Shown here piece by piece: positions 44,335 through 52,734 of a DNA stretch of 64,000 nucleotides. Source of the DNA: an uncultured Prevotellaceae bacterium. GTDB lineage: Bacteria > Bacteroidota > Bacteroidia > Bacteroidales > Bacteroidaceae. Numbering within the stretch: position 1 is the stretch's first letter; every line of letters starts with the position of its first letter. Location: the NCBI GenBank assembly GCA_947305005.1, contig CAMZCM010000006.1, positions 62,001 to 126,000 on the forward strand. The letters are read 5' to 3'. Under the pieces are notes generated by a model. The model did no database searches and was not told where the DNA came from. It saw only the letters and a list, made by a program, of their open reading frames with translations. The translations under genes were made by a program, and so were the position numbers.

Positions 44335-45990
44335 CTATTTTTGTGTGGTAGGGATAATCCGCTCTACACCCCGGGCTGATTCCACGATGCGGCGGTGCGG
44401 GTTGCCGGGATAGAGTTTCAGGAGCATTACGCCATGCGGGTTCACTTCGGTTTCAAAGCGTTCCTTGACATCGATGGTTTTGAGGTCCTGCTGGCGCCAT
44501 ACGTCGCGGATGGTCTGCGGGGCGCGCATGCCTAGGGAGTGAGGTACAAAACCTATAGTCTGCGGCTTGTCCGTGAGGTTGAAAAGGCCGATAGCCATCG
44601 AGCCGTTCTCCAATTGCTTGACGTATGTCACATAGTCCTTGCTGCGGTAGCGAGGATAGGCCTGAATGCCCAGCGGGTCTTGGTTGATATCGTTGACCTC
44701 GTTGTTGCAGAGCAGGCTGATGGTGAACGGGTCGAGCTGTGCCATGTCGCACCCGATGAGCATTGGAGAAGCCAGCAATGCCCAGAGGGAGATATGCGTG
44801 TACTGTTCGTCTGGAGTCAGGCGGGTATAGTGCAGGTTAGGTCCCCAGCCCACCATTCCGAGGACAAGCATGTCGGCATCTGCCCAGTGACCGGGACGAT
44901 TGAAGGCAATCCACATATCCTGTCCTTCGAAGCCAATCTTAGAAAAGCTCTCCCAGGTGTCGCGGATGTCACCCGTCGTGCGGTAGCAGTTGGTCTTCTC
45001 CAGCCAGACGGGCGCAGAACCGTAAGGCGCAGAGTTGGAGAGGCTGAGGATGATGTCGCGTCCCGTGGCATGCAGGGCGTCCCACATCTCTGTGGTGTGG
45101 TAGTAGTCGTTGGGATTCCAGTCGTATTTCAGGTAGTCCACACCCCAGTCGGCCCACTGACGTGCATCATTCTCTGCAAAGGAATACATGCCAAGGTACC
45201 AGTGTTGCCTGCGGGCTTCCTTATCCTCGGGCTGGAAGTAGCGATAGCTTTCGTCATGCTTACCCTCCTTGATCCAATCGTAGGTACCATCGGGGTTGTC
45301 AGAATAGCTGCCGATGTGTCCTGCGTAGGTGCCGATCCATGGACCTGAGTAGATGCCCAGTTTCAGACCCCAGGCGTGCAGCGAGTCAGCTAACTGCTGC
45401 ATAGCAGGGAACTTGCTGTTGGGCTGTATGGCATTGTGCTTCCCGCCACGAATGCCCTGCCATCCGTCATCAATGTTGATGTAGGTCCACCCGTAGTTCA
45501 CAAGTCCTTTCTCTACCATAGCACGAGCAGAGCTCATTACTTTCTCTTGGCTGACGCTTCTGCCCCAGCAATTCCACGAGTTCCATCCCATGGGTGGAGT
45601 CAAAGCTATGGTGTTACCAATCTCTATGCGCAAATCGCGTTCAGCTTTTCCAAGTGAGTTGGTGGCATAGAGCTTCACTTGATAGGTGCCGGCACGCTTC
45701 ACTCGTCCTGTGATATGACCGGTCTGCTTATCCAGCTTCAATCCCTTTGGCAACCCTGTAGCCTCAAATGTCATCGGACGTTCGCCTGTTGCGGCAATAC
45801 AATAAAAGAAAGGAGCACCAGGAGTGGCCCCGAAGACCTTTGCGCTATTGATGCGAGGTATCTTGGGAGCAGGCGGTGTGAGGATGTAGGCACTATAGTT
45901 GGGAATCTCTGTCAATGGCTGGGCACAGACAGACAATCCGCTGAGGCTGTTGATGAGGACAGCAGCAAGGGTGATGATAGACTTTTTCAT
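44335..45990 (-). CDS. GH27 alpha-galactosidase
   Basis: Exported glycoside hydrolase family 27 enzyme, 551 aa, cleaving terminal alpha-galactose (melibiose, raffinose-type sugars, galactomannan branches). Signal peptide about 1-23; Ig-like putative domain about 40-125 (ATGLPKGLKLDKQTGHITG); catalytic barrel from about 128 (ALTPPMGWNSWNCWG, NIDDGWQG), nucleophile Asp290 in YLKYDW, acid/base Asp341 in TGDIRDTW; C-terminal beta domain with LFNLTDKPQ. Third gene of the esterase-fructokinase-galactosidase operon, 19 bp after the kinase. Confidence 0.93.
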   Translation of the reverse strand: MKKSIITLAAVLINSLSGLSVCAQPLTEIPNYSAYILTPPAPKIPRINSAKVFGATPGAPFFYCIAATGERPMTFEATGLPKGLKLDKQTGHITGRVKRAGTYQVKLYATNSLGKAERDLRIEIGNTIALTPPMGWNSWNCWGRSVSQEKVMSSARAMVEKGLVNYGWTYINIDDGWQGIRGGKHNAIQPNSKFPAMQQLADSLHAWGLKLGIYSGPWIGTYAGHIGSYSDNPDGTYDWIKEGKHDESYRYFQPEDKEARRQHWYLGMYSFAENDARQWADWGVDYLKYDWNPNDYYHTTEMWDALHATGRDIILSLSNSAPYGSAPVWLEKTNCYRTTGDIRDTWESFSKIGFEGQDMWIAFNRPGHWADADMLVLGMVGWGPNLHYTRLTPDEQYTHISLWALLASPMLIGCDMAQLDPFTISLLCNNEVNDINQDPLGIQAYPRYRSKDYVTYVKQLENGSMAIGLFNLTDKPQTIGFVPHSLGMRAPQTIRDVWRQQDLKTIDVKERFETEVNPHGVMLLKLYPGNPHRRIVESARGVERIIPTTQK

Positions 45991-46009
45991 TTCTATTGTT
46001 AATTATTGA

Positions 46010-46873
46010 TTAACTATTGCCAAAAGAATGCATCGCACCCTTCTGTGTACAGATATACGCGCTTACCTTTACCGCTAATTGATGCGCCTCGAGGATGGTG
46101 TGCCCTGCAAGCAAGGAAGCCGCAAAGGCTCCAGTGAAGCTGTCGCCTGCTCCTACGGTATCAGCGACTTCCACTTTGGGCGTTTCTAGGAAACTCTTTT
46201 GGTTGGACGCGAAGACGTAACTGCCGTTCACGCCACAAGTGAGGATGACCAACTTCAAGTGGTAGTCTCCAAGCAAACGACGACATTTCTCTTCAATAGA
46301 CAGGTCTGTAAAACCGAAGAGTTTAGAAACGATACCCAGCTCTTCGTCGTTAATCTTCAGCACGTTGCAGGCAAGCAGGTTGTCGTGAATGAGTTCTTTC
46401 GTATAGAAATGCTGCCGAAGGTTAATGTCGAAGATTCTCAGGCAGTCGTCTGGCGTATGCCTCAGGAATTCTTTGATGGTATTTCTGCTTACTTCGCTAC
46501 GCTGAGCCAATGAACCGAAGCACACGCAATTACATTTTTCGGCAAGTTGCACCATTCCCGGCAACAACGGTATGTTGTCCCAAGCAACGCCCGTCTTGAT
46601 CTCATACGTGGGGATTCCCTCGCCGTCCAGCGTCACTTGCACCGTTCCCGTCGCTTGTTCCACTCGTGGCAGCAGATACTTGAGCCCTTTCCCATCTAAC
46701 TCACGAAGAATCTCATCGCCCAAAGCATCATTTCCGATGGCGCTGACAGCTACGGTATCTGCACCAAGCACCCCCGCATGGAAAGCGAAGTTGGCAGGCG
46801 CTCCGCCCAGTTTTTTCCCCTCTGGCAAGCAATCCCACAGGATCTCGCCAAGTCCTACTGCATATCTTTTCAT
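46010..46873 (-). CDS. PfkB-family sugar kinase, likely fructokinase
   Basis: 287-aa ribokinase-fold kinase. Seen: AVGLGEILWDCLPEGKKLGGAPANFAFHAGVLG, the family N-terminus, and the ATP-site motif ADTVGAGDSFTGAF with catalytic Asp244. It most resembles fructokinases; a 2-keto-sugar kinase is the alternative. With the GH27 galactosidase in the same operon it fits use of raffinose-type sugars, where sucrose cleavage yields fructose, but no invertase is seen here. 5 bp after the esterase gene. Confidence 0.85.
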   Translation of the reverse strand: MKRYAVGLGEILWDCLPEGKKLGGAPANFAFHAGVLGADTVAVSAIGNDALGDEILRELDGKGLKYLLPRVEQATGTVQVTLDGEGIPTYEIKTGVAWDNIPLLPGMVQLAEKCNCVCFGSLAQRSEVSRNTIKEFLRHTPDDCLRIFDINLRQHFYTKELIHDNLLACNVLKINDEELGIVSKLFGFTDLSIEEKCRRLLGDYHLKLVILTCGVNGSYVFASNQKSFLETPKVEVADTVGAGDSFTGAFAASLLAGHTILEAHQLAVKVSAYICTQKGAMHSFGNS

Positions 46874-46878
46874 AACTT

Positions 46879-47757
46879 CTATTTCACATATTTCTTGAAA
46901 AAGTTCCAGATCTCATCGCCTGTATGGAGGTCCTCAGTATGTGTGGTGTGCTTTCCGCCAACGACTTCGTAGAGCCACACATCACAACCTGTCGAACTCT
47001 CGGTGAAGCGGTGTTTGATGACATAGTGTCCGTTCTCCTTGTTCAGGCTCTCCATACGCTCTGTTTCTTCTTTTGTACAACGGTTCTTGGCCACCCAGTA
47101 ACCGACAGCCAGCGGCACAGGCATATAGGCACCCCAGCCGCCTTTGTTATCGAGGTCGCCCGTCCATTCCGATGTATGGTCCTCCGTGCCGTGTATCTCG
47201 AATAAGGGTATGGGCTTCCTGGCTTCTAGGTTTCGATACATCCACACCATCGTCAAGCCGGCAATGGGAGCCACCGCCTTGAACGCCTTCTGCTTGGAAT
47301 AAGCCATCAGATAACACATCTCACCGCCATTGGACATACCGGTCAGGAAGGTGTTTTCCCGACTCAGATGGTATCGCTTCTGCACGTATGCCGCTATTTT
47401 GCAGAGCAACTTCACGTCATCCACTTTCCAGCCCTCCTGAAATGGATAGCCCACATTCCAACTGGGCTTCCCCTTCGGGTCTTTCAATCCTTGAGGAATA
47501 CACACAGCAAAGCCCTCACGCCTTGCAGTCTCCACCATCGGGTTCTTGCGATATATACCTCCCCCATATCCGTGCAGGTAAAACACCAGCGGTGCATCAG
47601 GCTTGATTCCTTCAGGCAGGAACACATCAAACCGCCGCATGTAGCCATCCACCTTCACGGAGTCCTCCACAAATTGCTGGGCTTGAGCCATTGACCATTG
47701 GCCATTGATCATTGACCATTGGGCTAAGAGCAAGAAGAAAAACCATCTATTTTTCAT
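46879..47757 (-). CDS. Exported PHB-depolymerase/CE1-like esterase
   Basis: 292-aa alpha/beta-hydrolase of the PHB depolymerase/feruloyl esterase type, exported. Seen: FYLHGYGGGIYRKN, nucleophile elbow LTGMSNGGEM with Ser142, catalytic Asp region EIHGTEDHTSEW and His in GGKHTTH. The signal peptide (about 1-26) contains the repeated segment QWSM-INGQWSM, which comes from five tandem 7-bp units in the DNA (47688-47722). First gene of its operon; the IS3 element ends 26 bp upstream of its start. Confidence 0.85.
   Translation of the reverse strand: MKNRWFFFLLLAQWSMINGQWSMAQAQQFVEDSVKVDGYMRRFDVFLPEGIKPDAPLVFYLHGYGGGIYRKNPMVETARREGFAVCIPQGLKDPKGKPSWNVGYPFQEGWKVDDVKLLCKIAAYVQKRYHLSRENTFLTGMSNGGEMCYLMAYSKQKAFKAVAPIAGLTMVWMYRNLEARKPIPLFEIHGTEDHTSEWTGDLDNKGGWGAYMPVPLAVGYWVAKNRCTKEETERMESLNKENGHYVIKHRFTESSTGCDVWLYEVVGGKHTTHTEDLHTGDEIWNFFKKYVK
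47688..47722 (-). repeat. Heptamer array inside signal-peptide coding region
   Basis: Five tandem 7-bp units on the plus strand: CCATTGA, CCATTGG, CCATTGA, TCATTGA, CCATTGG. The array lies within codons 12-24 of the esterase gene. As 7 is not a multiple of 3, gain or loss of one unit would shift the reading frame. Confidence 0.9.
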
Positions 47758-47821
47758 CTCTGTCAGTTATTAATAATCCAAACTGAAGTGCCCCCAAGAA
47801 GTTGGACGTTAAACACGTTAA

Positions 47822-48634
47822 TTATTCCCTAAGGTATTGAGCTCGGTATTGCACCGGGCTCATTCCTTTTAACTTCATTTTTATCCTTTTATTGTTATAC
47901 CAATCAATATATTCCTTTAGATCCTTCTTAAACAGTTCCATGGACTTATAATCGTTTGCATACAGCAGTTCCGACTTCATAAGCCCGAAGAAATTCTCCA
48001 TGACGGAGTTGTCCAGACAGTTACCCTTACGTGACATGCTTTGCTTGATTCCATGCTTCTCCAAGGCATCTTGATAACTTTTGTGCTGGTACTGCCATCC
48101 CTGGTCGGAATGCAGTATTGTGCCCCAGTCTTTTGGAAGTTTGTCCGTAATTGCAAAGACCTCACTTAGCATATTGTTTATCTGTGAGAGATCAGCCCTG
48201 TCAGATATATCATAACCCAGTACTTCACCGTTGAACAAGTCCAATACAGGCGAGAGAAAACTCTTCTTGTCACCTATAGCAATCTGCGATACGTCCGTGA
48301 CAAGCTTCTGGTAAGGTTTGTCCGCCTTGAGGTCCCTGTCCAGGATGTTTGGGGCAATCTTGCCTATTGTGCCTTTGTAGGAGCGGTATCGCTTCTTGCG
48401 TATCAGGCATCTTAGCCCTTGCTCCTTCATCATCCTCTCCACCGTCTTGTGATTGATGGTAATGCCTTCGTTATGGAGCTGCATGGTGATGCGGCGATAG
48501 CCATAGCGGCCTTTACTCTCATGGAATATTTCACATATTCGCTTCTTCTCTACCTCATATCTATCACTCTTTTCGAGGGCTTTCAGATGGTAATAGAATG
48601 TAGAGCGAGCCATCCCCCTGATCTCCAACAGCAA
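47822..48634 (-). CDS. IS3 transposase orfB (DDE domain)
   Basis: Integrase-core part of the IS3 transposase. The DDE acids are intact: Asp in VTDVSQIAIG, Asp in LHSDQGWQYQ and Glu in SVMENFFGLMKSE. N-terminal about 1-60 is the IS3 helical region (ARSTFYYHLK, RYGYRRITMQL). The reading given starts at a TTG, but the frame is open upstream (without a stop) back into orfA through LRPQYGLDLLLEI, so the real product is an OrfAB fusion made by -1 frameshifting. Appears functional. Confidence 0.92.
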   Translation of the reverse strand: MLLEIRGMARSTFYYHLKALEKSDRYEVEKKRICEIFHESKGRYGYRRITMQLHNEGITINHKTVERMMKEQGLRCLIRKKRYRSYKGTIGKIAPNILDRDLKADKPYQKLVTDVSQIAIGDKKSFLSPVLDLFNGEVLGYDISDRADLSQINNMLSEVFAITDKLPKDWGTILHSDQGWQYQHKSYQDALEKHGIKQSMSRKGNCLDNSVMENFFGLMKSELLYANDYKSMELFKKDLKEYIDWYNNKRIKMKLKGMSPVQYRAQYLRE

Positions 48635-48654
48635 GTCGAGACCATACTGCGGCC

Positions 48655-49179
48655 TTAATGTCTGGATGGTCTGTGTCCAGAACCTCGCAGCCTGGACTCC
48701 TCTTCTTCCATTAAGGCCTTTGCTTTTTTTAACAGGGCATTCTCTGCCTCAAGCCAGCGTACACGGGCTTGAAGCTTCTCTAATTCTGTCTCTGGCTCTT
48801 TCTTCTTTGGTCGTCCCATATCTTTCCTTGGTCGTCCACGAGGACCATGACGCAGCAATTCCTCATAACCGCCGTGCTTGTACTGACGAACCCAGCAGCA
48901 TACACTGGCAAAGCTAACGTCATACTCTACGCAAATCCGCCACAAAGGTAAGCAATCTTTTTCATATTCTTCTATTACGGACTGCTTTAATGTGTCTGTA
49001 ATGCGTCGCTCCTTAAACTTTTCCAGACCATCCATGCCATATTTCTCATATCTGCCAAACAGAATATAAAGATAATGGTCACGGACATGAAAATGTTTCA
49101 TCAACTCACACATGCTTGCTCCTGACTCATGAAAGCGGATGATTTCTTTCTTTTCTTCTAAACTGTGATGTCTATACAT
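48655..49179 (-). CDS. IS3 transposase orfA (HTH)
   Basis: 174-aa helix-turn-helix protein binding the ends of the element. HTH regions appear at about 5-50 (LEEKKEIIRFHESGASMCELMKHFHVRD) and about 70-110 (DVSFASVCCWVRQYK), followed by a leucine-zipper-like coiled coil about 140-165 (LEKLQARVRWLEAENALLKKA). The coiled coil ends at TTA-AAA-AAA-G (A7 at 48724-48730), where a -1 slip would enter the orfB frame. The start lies beside the foot of a hairpin (49182-49219). Confidence 0.9.
   Translation of the reverse strand: MYRHHSLEEKKEIIRFHESGASMCELMKHFHVRDHYLYILFGRYEKYGMDGLEKFKERRITDTLKQSVIEEYEKDCLPLWRICVEYDVSFASVCCWVRQYKHGGYEELLRHGPRGRPRKDMGRPKKKEPETELEKLQARVRWLEAENALLKKAKALMEEEESRLRGSGHRPSRH
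48724..48730 (-). promoter_or_regulatory. A7 slippery run for -1 frameshift
   Basis: Minus strand reads TTA AAA AAA GCA in the orfA frame; moving back one base opens the orfB frame, which has no stop from here to orfB. This is the classical IS3-family programmed frameshift site. No clear downstream stimulatory hairpin was checked. Confidence 0.8.
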
Positions 49180-49181
49180 AA

Positions 49182-49219
49182 TGAACCCCAGAAGTATTCT
49201 GTCTAACTTCTGGGGTTCA
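49182..49219 (-). promoter_or_regulatory. 14-bp perfect hairpin ahead of transposase start
   Basis: Arms TGAACCCCAGAAGT (49182-49195) and ACTTCTGGGGTTCA (49206-49219), loop of 10 nt, beginning 3 bp from the orfA ATG and reaching into the terminal repeat. In RNA read in from glnA the hairpin would form next to the start codon and may block transposase translation. Confidence 0.75.
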
Positions 49220-49250
49220 CTTCACATCAAGTATAAAAGGGATGAAATGA

Positions 49251-51470
49251 TTAGCGGATAAACAGCAGTTCGCGGTACTTCGGAAGCGGCCAGCAAGCAT
49301 CGTCAACGATGAGCTCGAGCTTGTCGATCTGATAGCGGATGGAATCGAAGTAGGGGGCGATAGTGTCGTGGTAGGCGATGGCCTTCTTGTGCTCGTCCTC
49401 AATCTTGTTAGCCACCTTGCGGGCTGCTACAAGTTCCTCAACCTGTGTCTCGATGGTTGCTGTGCGTGTAGCAATCTCCTCGATGAGTTTCAGGTTACGG
49501 GCGCTGAGCTGGTCGGCTTTCTCCTGTGAGAACACCGCCCTCATATTTTCTACGTTCTTCAGCAGCTGGCTCTGGTAGTGTGTAGCGACGGGGATAATGT
49601 GGTTCATGGAGAGGTCGCCGAGCACGCGGGCTTCAATCTGGATCTTCTTGGTGTAGGTCTCCCATTTCACCTCGTTGCGGGCTTCCAGTTCCTTCTTTGT
49701 CATCACACCTAACTTCTCGAACATAGCGATACTGTCTGCATCGAGGTAGCGCTCGAAGATGACGGGGCAGCTGGTCTCTACGTCGAGGCCGCGCTTAGCA
49801 GCTTCTGCCTTCCATTCGTCGCTGTAGCCGTTGCCGTCGAAGCGGATGGGTTTGCAGGTCTTGATGTCCTCGCGGAGGACGTCGATGATAGCGTGGAAGG
49901 TAGCGTTGTGCTCTGTACCATCGAACTTCTTTGATGTCTCGGCGATGCGGGCATCAACACGTTTCTTGAAGTCAACGAGAGCCTCTGCCACAGCGGCGTT
50001 CAGCGTAATCATGGCGCTGGCGCAGTTCGCCTCAGAACCAACGGCACGGAACTCGAATCGGTTACCAGTGAAGGCGAAGGGGCTGGTGCGGTTGCGGTCG
50101 GTGTTATCGATGAGCAGTTCAGGAATCTCGGGAATATCCATTTTCATACCTTGCTTGCCGTCGAGACGGAAGAGATCGTCTTTGTCGGCCTTCTCGATAT
50201 GGTCGAGGAGCTCGCTGAGCTGCTTGCCGAGGAAGCTGGAGATGATGGCAGGAGGTGCCTCGTTGGCGCCAAGACGGTGGGCGTTGGTGGCACTCATGAT
50301 GGAGGCTTTCAGCAAACCGTTGTGCTTATACACACCCATCAATGTCTCCACGATGAAGGTGGCGAAGCGCAGGTTGGCTTCGGGTGTTTTGCCGGGAGCG
50401 TGAAGCAGTACGCCGGTATCGGTGCTCAAGGACCAGTTGTTGTGTTTACCGGAGCCGTTAATGCCTGCGAAGGGTTTCTCGTGCAAGAGGGCACGGAAGC
50501 CGTGTTTGCGGGCTACGCGCTTCATCAGCGACATCAGCAACATATTGTGATCCACAGCGAGGTTGGTGTCTTCGAAGATAGGAGCTACCTCGAACTGGTT
50601 GGGAGCCACCTCGTTGTGACGTGTCTTGCAGGGGATGCCGAGCTCTAAGGCCTGGATCTCCAGATCACGCATGAAAGCAGCCACACGCTCGGGGATAGCA
50701 CCGAAGTAGTGGTCGTCCATCTGCTGGTTCTTGGCAGAATCGTGGCCCATCAGCGTGCGACCGGTGAGCAACAGGTCGGGACGTGCGGCATAGAGCCCTT
50801 CATCCACGAGGAAATACTCCTGTTCCCAACCGAGGTTGCTGGTCACTTTCTTCACTGCGGGATCGAAATAATGGCAGACCTCGGTGGCAGCGATGTTCAC
50901 GGCCTTGAGGGCGCGGAGTAGGGGAGCCTTGTAGTCGAGCGCCTCACCGCTATATGAAATAAAGACTGTCGGGATAATCAGCGTGTCATCCATGATGAAG
51001 ACGGGGCTCGTGGGGTCCCATGCAGAGTAACCGCGTGCCTCGAAGGTGCTGCGGATGCCGCCGCTGGGGAAGCTGGAAGCATCGGGCTCCTGCTGCACAA
51101 GCAGCTTGCCGCTGAACTCCTCGATCATTCCGCCCTTGCCGTCGTGTTCGATGAAGCTGTCGTGCTTCTCTGCCGTACCTTCGGTGAGGGGCTGAAACCA
51201 GTGTGTATAGTGAGTCACACCGTTCTCCTTGGCCCACTGCATCATTCCTGAAGCCACAGCATCGGCTACCTTACGATCCAAGTGTGCACCGTTGTCAATG
51301 ACATCAATCATCTGCTCATAGACATCCTTGGGCAGATATTTGTACATCTTCTCACGATTGAACACTTTTTTGCCGAAATACTCACACGGACGTTCCGCAG
51401 GTGTTTCTACATCAAGGGGCTTTTTCTTAAAAGCCTCGCCTACAACTTGAAGTCTTAATTCGTTTGCCAT
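49251..51470 (-). CDS. glnA: Type III glutamine synthetase
   Basis: Large (739 aa) glutamine synthetase of the GSIII (GlnN) class, common in Bacteroidota, forming glutamine from glutamate, ammonia and ATP. Seen: YTHWFQPLTEGTAEKHDSF, NLGWEQEYFLVDE, MGHDSAKNQQMDDHYFG, EVAPNQFEVAPIFE, GINGSGKHNNWSLSTD and the C-terminal helical extension (IATRTATIETQVEELVAAR) absent from GSI. Third in dapF-dapL-glnA, 12 bp after dapL. The nearby PII and Amt genes support a role in ammonia assimilation. The IS3 end lies 26 bp past its stop. Confidence 0.95.
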   Translation of the reverse strand: MANELRLQVVGEAFKKKPLDVETPAERPCEYFGKKVFNREKMYKYLPKDVYEQMIDVIDNGAHLDRKVADAVASGMMQWAKENGVTHYTHWFQPLTEGTAEKHDSFIEHDGKGGMIEEFSGKLLVQQEPDASSFPSGGIRSTFEARGYSAWDPTSPVFIMDDTLIIPTVFISYSGEALDYKAPLLRALKAVNIAATEVCHYFDPAVKKVTSNLGWEQEYFLVDEGLYAARPDLLLTGRTLMGHDSAKNQQMDDHYFGAIPERVAAFMRDLEIQALELGIPCKTRHNEVAPNQFEVAPIFEDTNLAVDHNMLLMSLMKRVARKHGFRALLHEKPFAGINGSGKHNNWSLSTDTGVLLHAPGKTPEANLRFATFIVETLMGVYKHNGLLKASIMSATNAHRLGANEAPPAIISSFLGKQLSELLDHIEKADKDDLFRLDGKQGMKMDIPEIPELLIDNTDRNRTSPFAFTGNRFEFRAVGSEANCASAMITLNAAVAEALVDFKKRVDARIAETSKKFDGTEHNATFHAIIDVLREDIKTCKPIRFDGNGYSDEWKAEAAKRGLDVETSCPVIFERYLDADSIAMFEKLGVMTKKELEARNEVKWETYTKKIQIEARVLGDLSMNHIIPVATHYQSQLLKNVENMRAVFSQEKADQLSARNLKLIEEIATRTATIETQVEELVAARKVANKIEDEHKKAIAYHDTIAPYFDSIRYQIDKLELIVDDACWPLPKYRELLFIR

Positions 51471-51482
51471 AATTGTATTGAA

Positions 51483-52688
51483 TTAAAGGGTTGATATATA
51501 AGCTTTTAATCTCTCTAATGCTTCTTCCGTCTTCTCACGTGTGCCGAAGGCTGTCAGACGGACAAATCCTTCGCCGCATTCTCCAAAGCCTACGCCAGGG
51601 GTGCACACCACATTGGCTTTTTCGAGCAGTTGTCCGAAGAACTCCCACGACGTCAGGCTCTTGGGCGTCTGGAGCCACAGGTAGGGAGCGTCCTCGCCGC
51701 CCCACACCTTCAGGCCTAATCCCTGTAAGGTTTGGCGCATCAGACTGGCGTTATGCATATAATAGTCGATGGTTTGCTGCACCTGCTGGCGGCCGTCTTT
51801 CGTGTAGATGGCCTCTGCGGCGCGCTGGCTGAGATAACTGGTTCCGTTGAACTTGGTGCACTGGCGACGGTTCCACAGCGGGTTCAGCGCCACGTGCTCA
51901 CAGGCGAGCGTCGTTACCGTCACCTCTTTGGGCACCACTGTATAACCGCAGCGCACACCTGTGAAGCCGGCTGTCTTGGAGAACGAGTGGAACTCAACAG
52001 CGCAATGTTTGGCTCCAGGAATCTCGTAGATGCTGTGAGGCGTCTTATCGCTCTGGATGTAAGCCTCGTAGGCAGCATCGTACAGGATGAGTGCATTGTT
52101 ATCGATTGCGTAGTTTACCCATTTGTACAATTCTTTGTGTGTCAGCGCTGTGCCTGTCGGGTTGTTGGGGTAGCAGAGGTAGATGACATCCACCGGCTGC
52201 TTGGGCAGATCGGGCACAAAGTTGTTCTCGGCCGAGCAGGGAAGCTTCACGATTCGTCGTCCAGCCATCATATTGGAATCCACGTACACGGGATATACTG
52301 GGTCGGTGACGGCGATGATGTTGCCCACGTGCAGCAACTCTTGGAAGTTACCTGTGTCGCTCTTGGCGCCGTCGTTGACAAAGATCTCGTCTATATTGAT
52401 GTCGATGCCATGAGCACGGAAATCATGATTCACAATGGCGTCGCGCAGAAAGTCGTAGCCCTGTTCGGGGCCGTAGCCACGGAAACTGGCGGCTATTCCC
52501 ATTTCGTCAGCAGCGCGATGCAGCGCCTCGATGACGGCAGGACACAGCGGCTGTGTCACATCGCCGATGCCGAGGGAGATGATGTCAGCCTCAGCGTGCT
52601 CCGCCTTGAACGCCTTCACCTTCTTGGCGATGTCTGCAAACAAATAGTTGCTCGACAGATTGAGAAAATTTTCGTTAACTAATGCCAT
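51483..52688 (-). CDS. dapL: LL-diaminopimelate aminotransferase
   Basis: PLP enzyme making LL-DAP from tetrahydrodipicolinate in one step, replacing the succinylase or acetylase branches. 401 aa. Seen: [53 protein letters not shown], the PLP Lys in [17 protein letters not shown], and the C-terminal [11 protein letters not shown]. Lies 38 bp after dapF, which acts next, epimerising LL-DAP to meso-DAP. Confidence 0.96.
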   Translation of the reverse strand: MALVNENFLNLSSNYLFADIAKKVKAFKAEHAEADIISLGIGDVTQPLCPAVIEALHRAADEMGIAASFRGYGPEQGYDFLRDAIVNHDFRAHGIDINIDEIFVNDGAKSDTGNFQELLHVGNIIAVTDPVYPVYVDSNMMAGRRIVKLPCSAENNFVPDLPKQPVDVIYLCYPNNPTGTALTHKELYKWVNYAIDNNALILYDAAYEAYIQSDKTPHSIYEIPGAKHCAVEFHSFSKTAGFTGVRCGYTVVPKEVTVTTLACEHVALNPLWNRRQCTKFNGTSYLSQRAAEAIYTKDGRQQVQQTIDYYMHNASLMRQTLQGLGLKVWGGEDAPYLWLQTPKSLTSWEFFGQLLEKANVVCTPGVGFGECGEGFVRLTAFGTREKTEEALERLKAYISTL

Positions 52689-52702
52689 ATTGCGATAATG
52701 TG

Positions 52703-52734
52703 ATTTTTCGATATTTCGTTATTACGTTATTTCG
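52703..52734. repeat. 8-bp tandem array at the dapF stop
   Basis: Four 8-bp units: ATTTTTCG, ATATTTCG, TTATTACG, TTATTTCG, covering the dapF stop codon (52727-52729) and part of the dapF-dapL spacer. Confidence 0.75.

Larger units (their letters stand above)
47784..49224 (-). mobile_element. IS3-family (IS150-like) insertion sequence, complete
   Basis: About 1441 bp. Imperfect 24-bp terminal inverted repeats (47784-47807 and 49201-49224; both begin TGAAGTG, 20 of 24 positions match). It holds orfA and orfB in the IS3 order with an A7 slippery run between them. I see no target-site duplication: the flanks differ (AAC on the left, CAT on the right). It sits 26 bp after the glnA stop and 26 bp before the esterase start, transcribed in the same direction as both. 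Confidence 0.9.

Noticed and set aside
47781..49227. Target-site duplication around the IS
   Set aside because: Flanking triplets are AAC and CAT; alternative element ends also fail to give matching flanks.
51732..52682. Plus-strand 316-aa frame
   Set aside because: Antisense to dapL, whose motifs are intact over the same DNA; low-complexity Val/His-rich translation.
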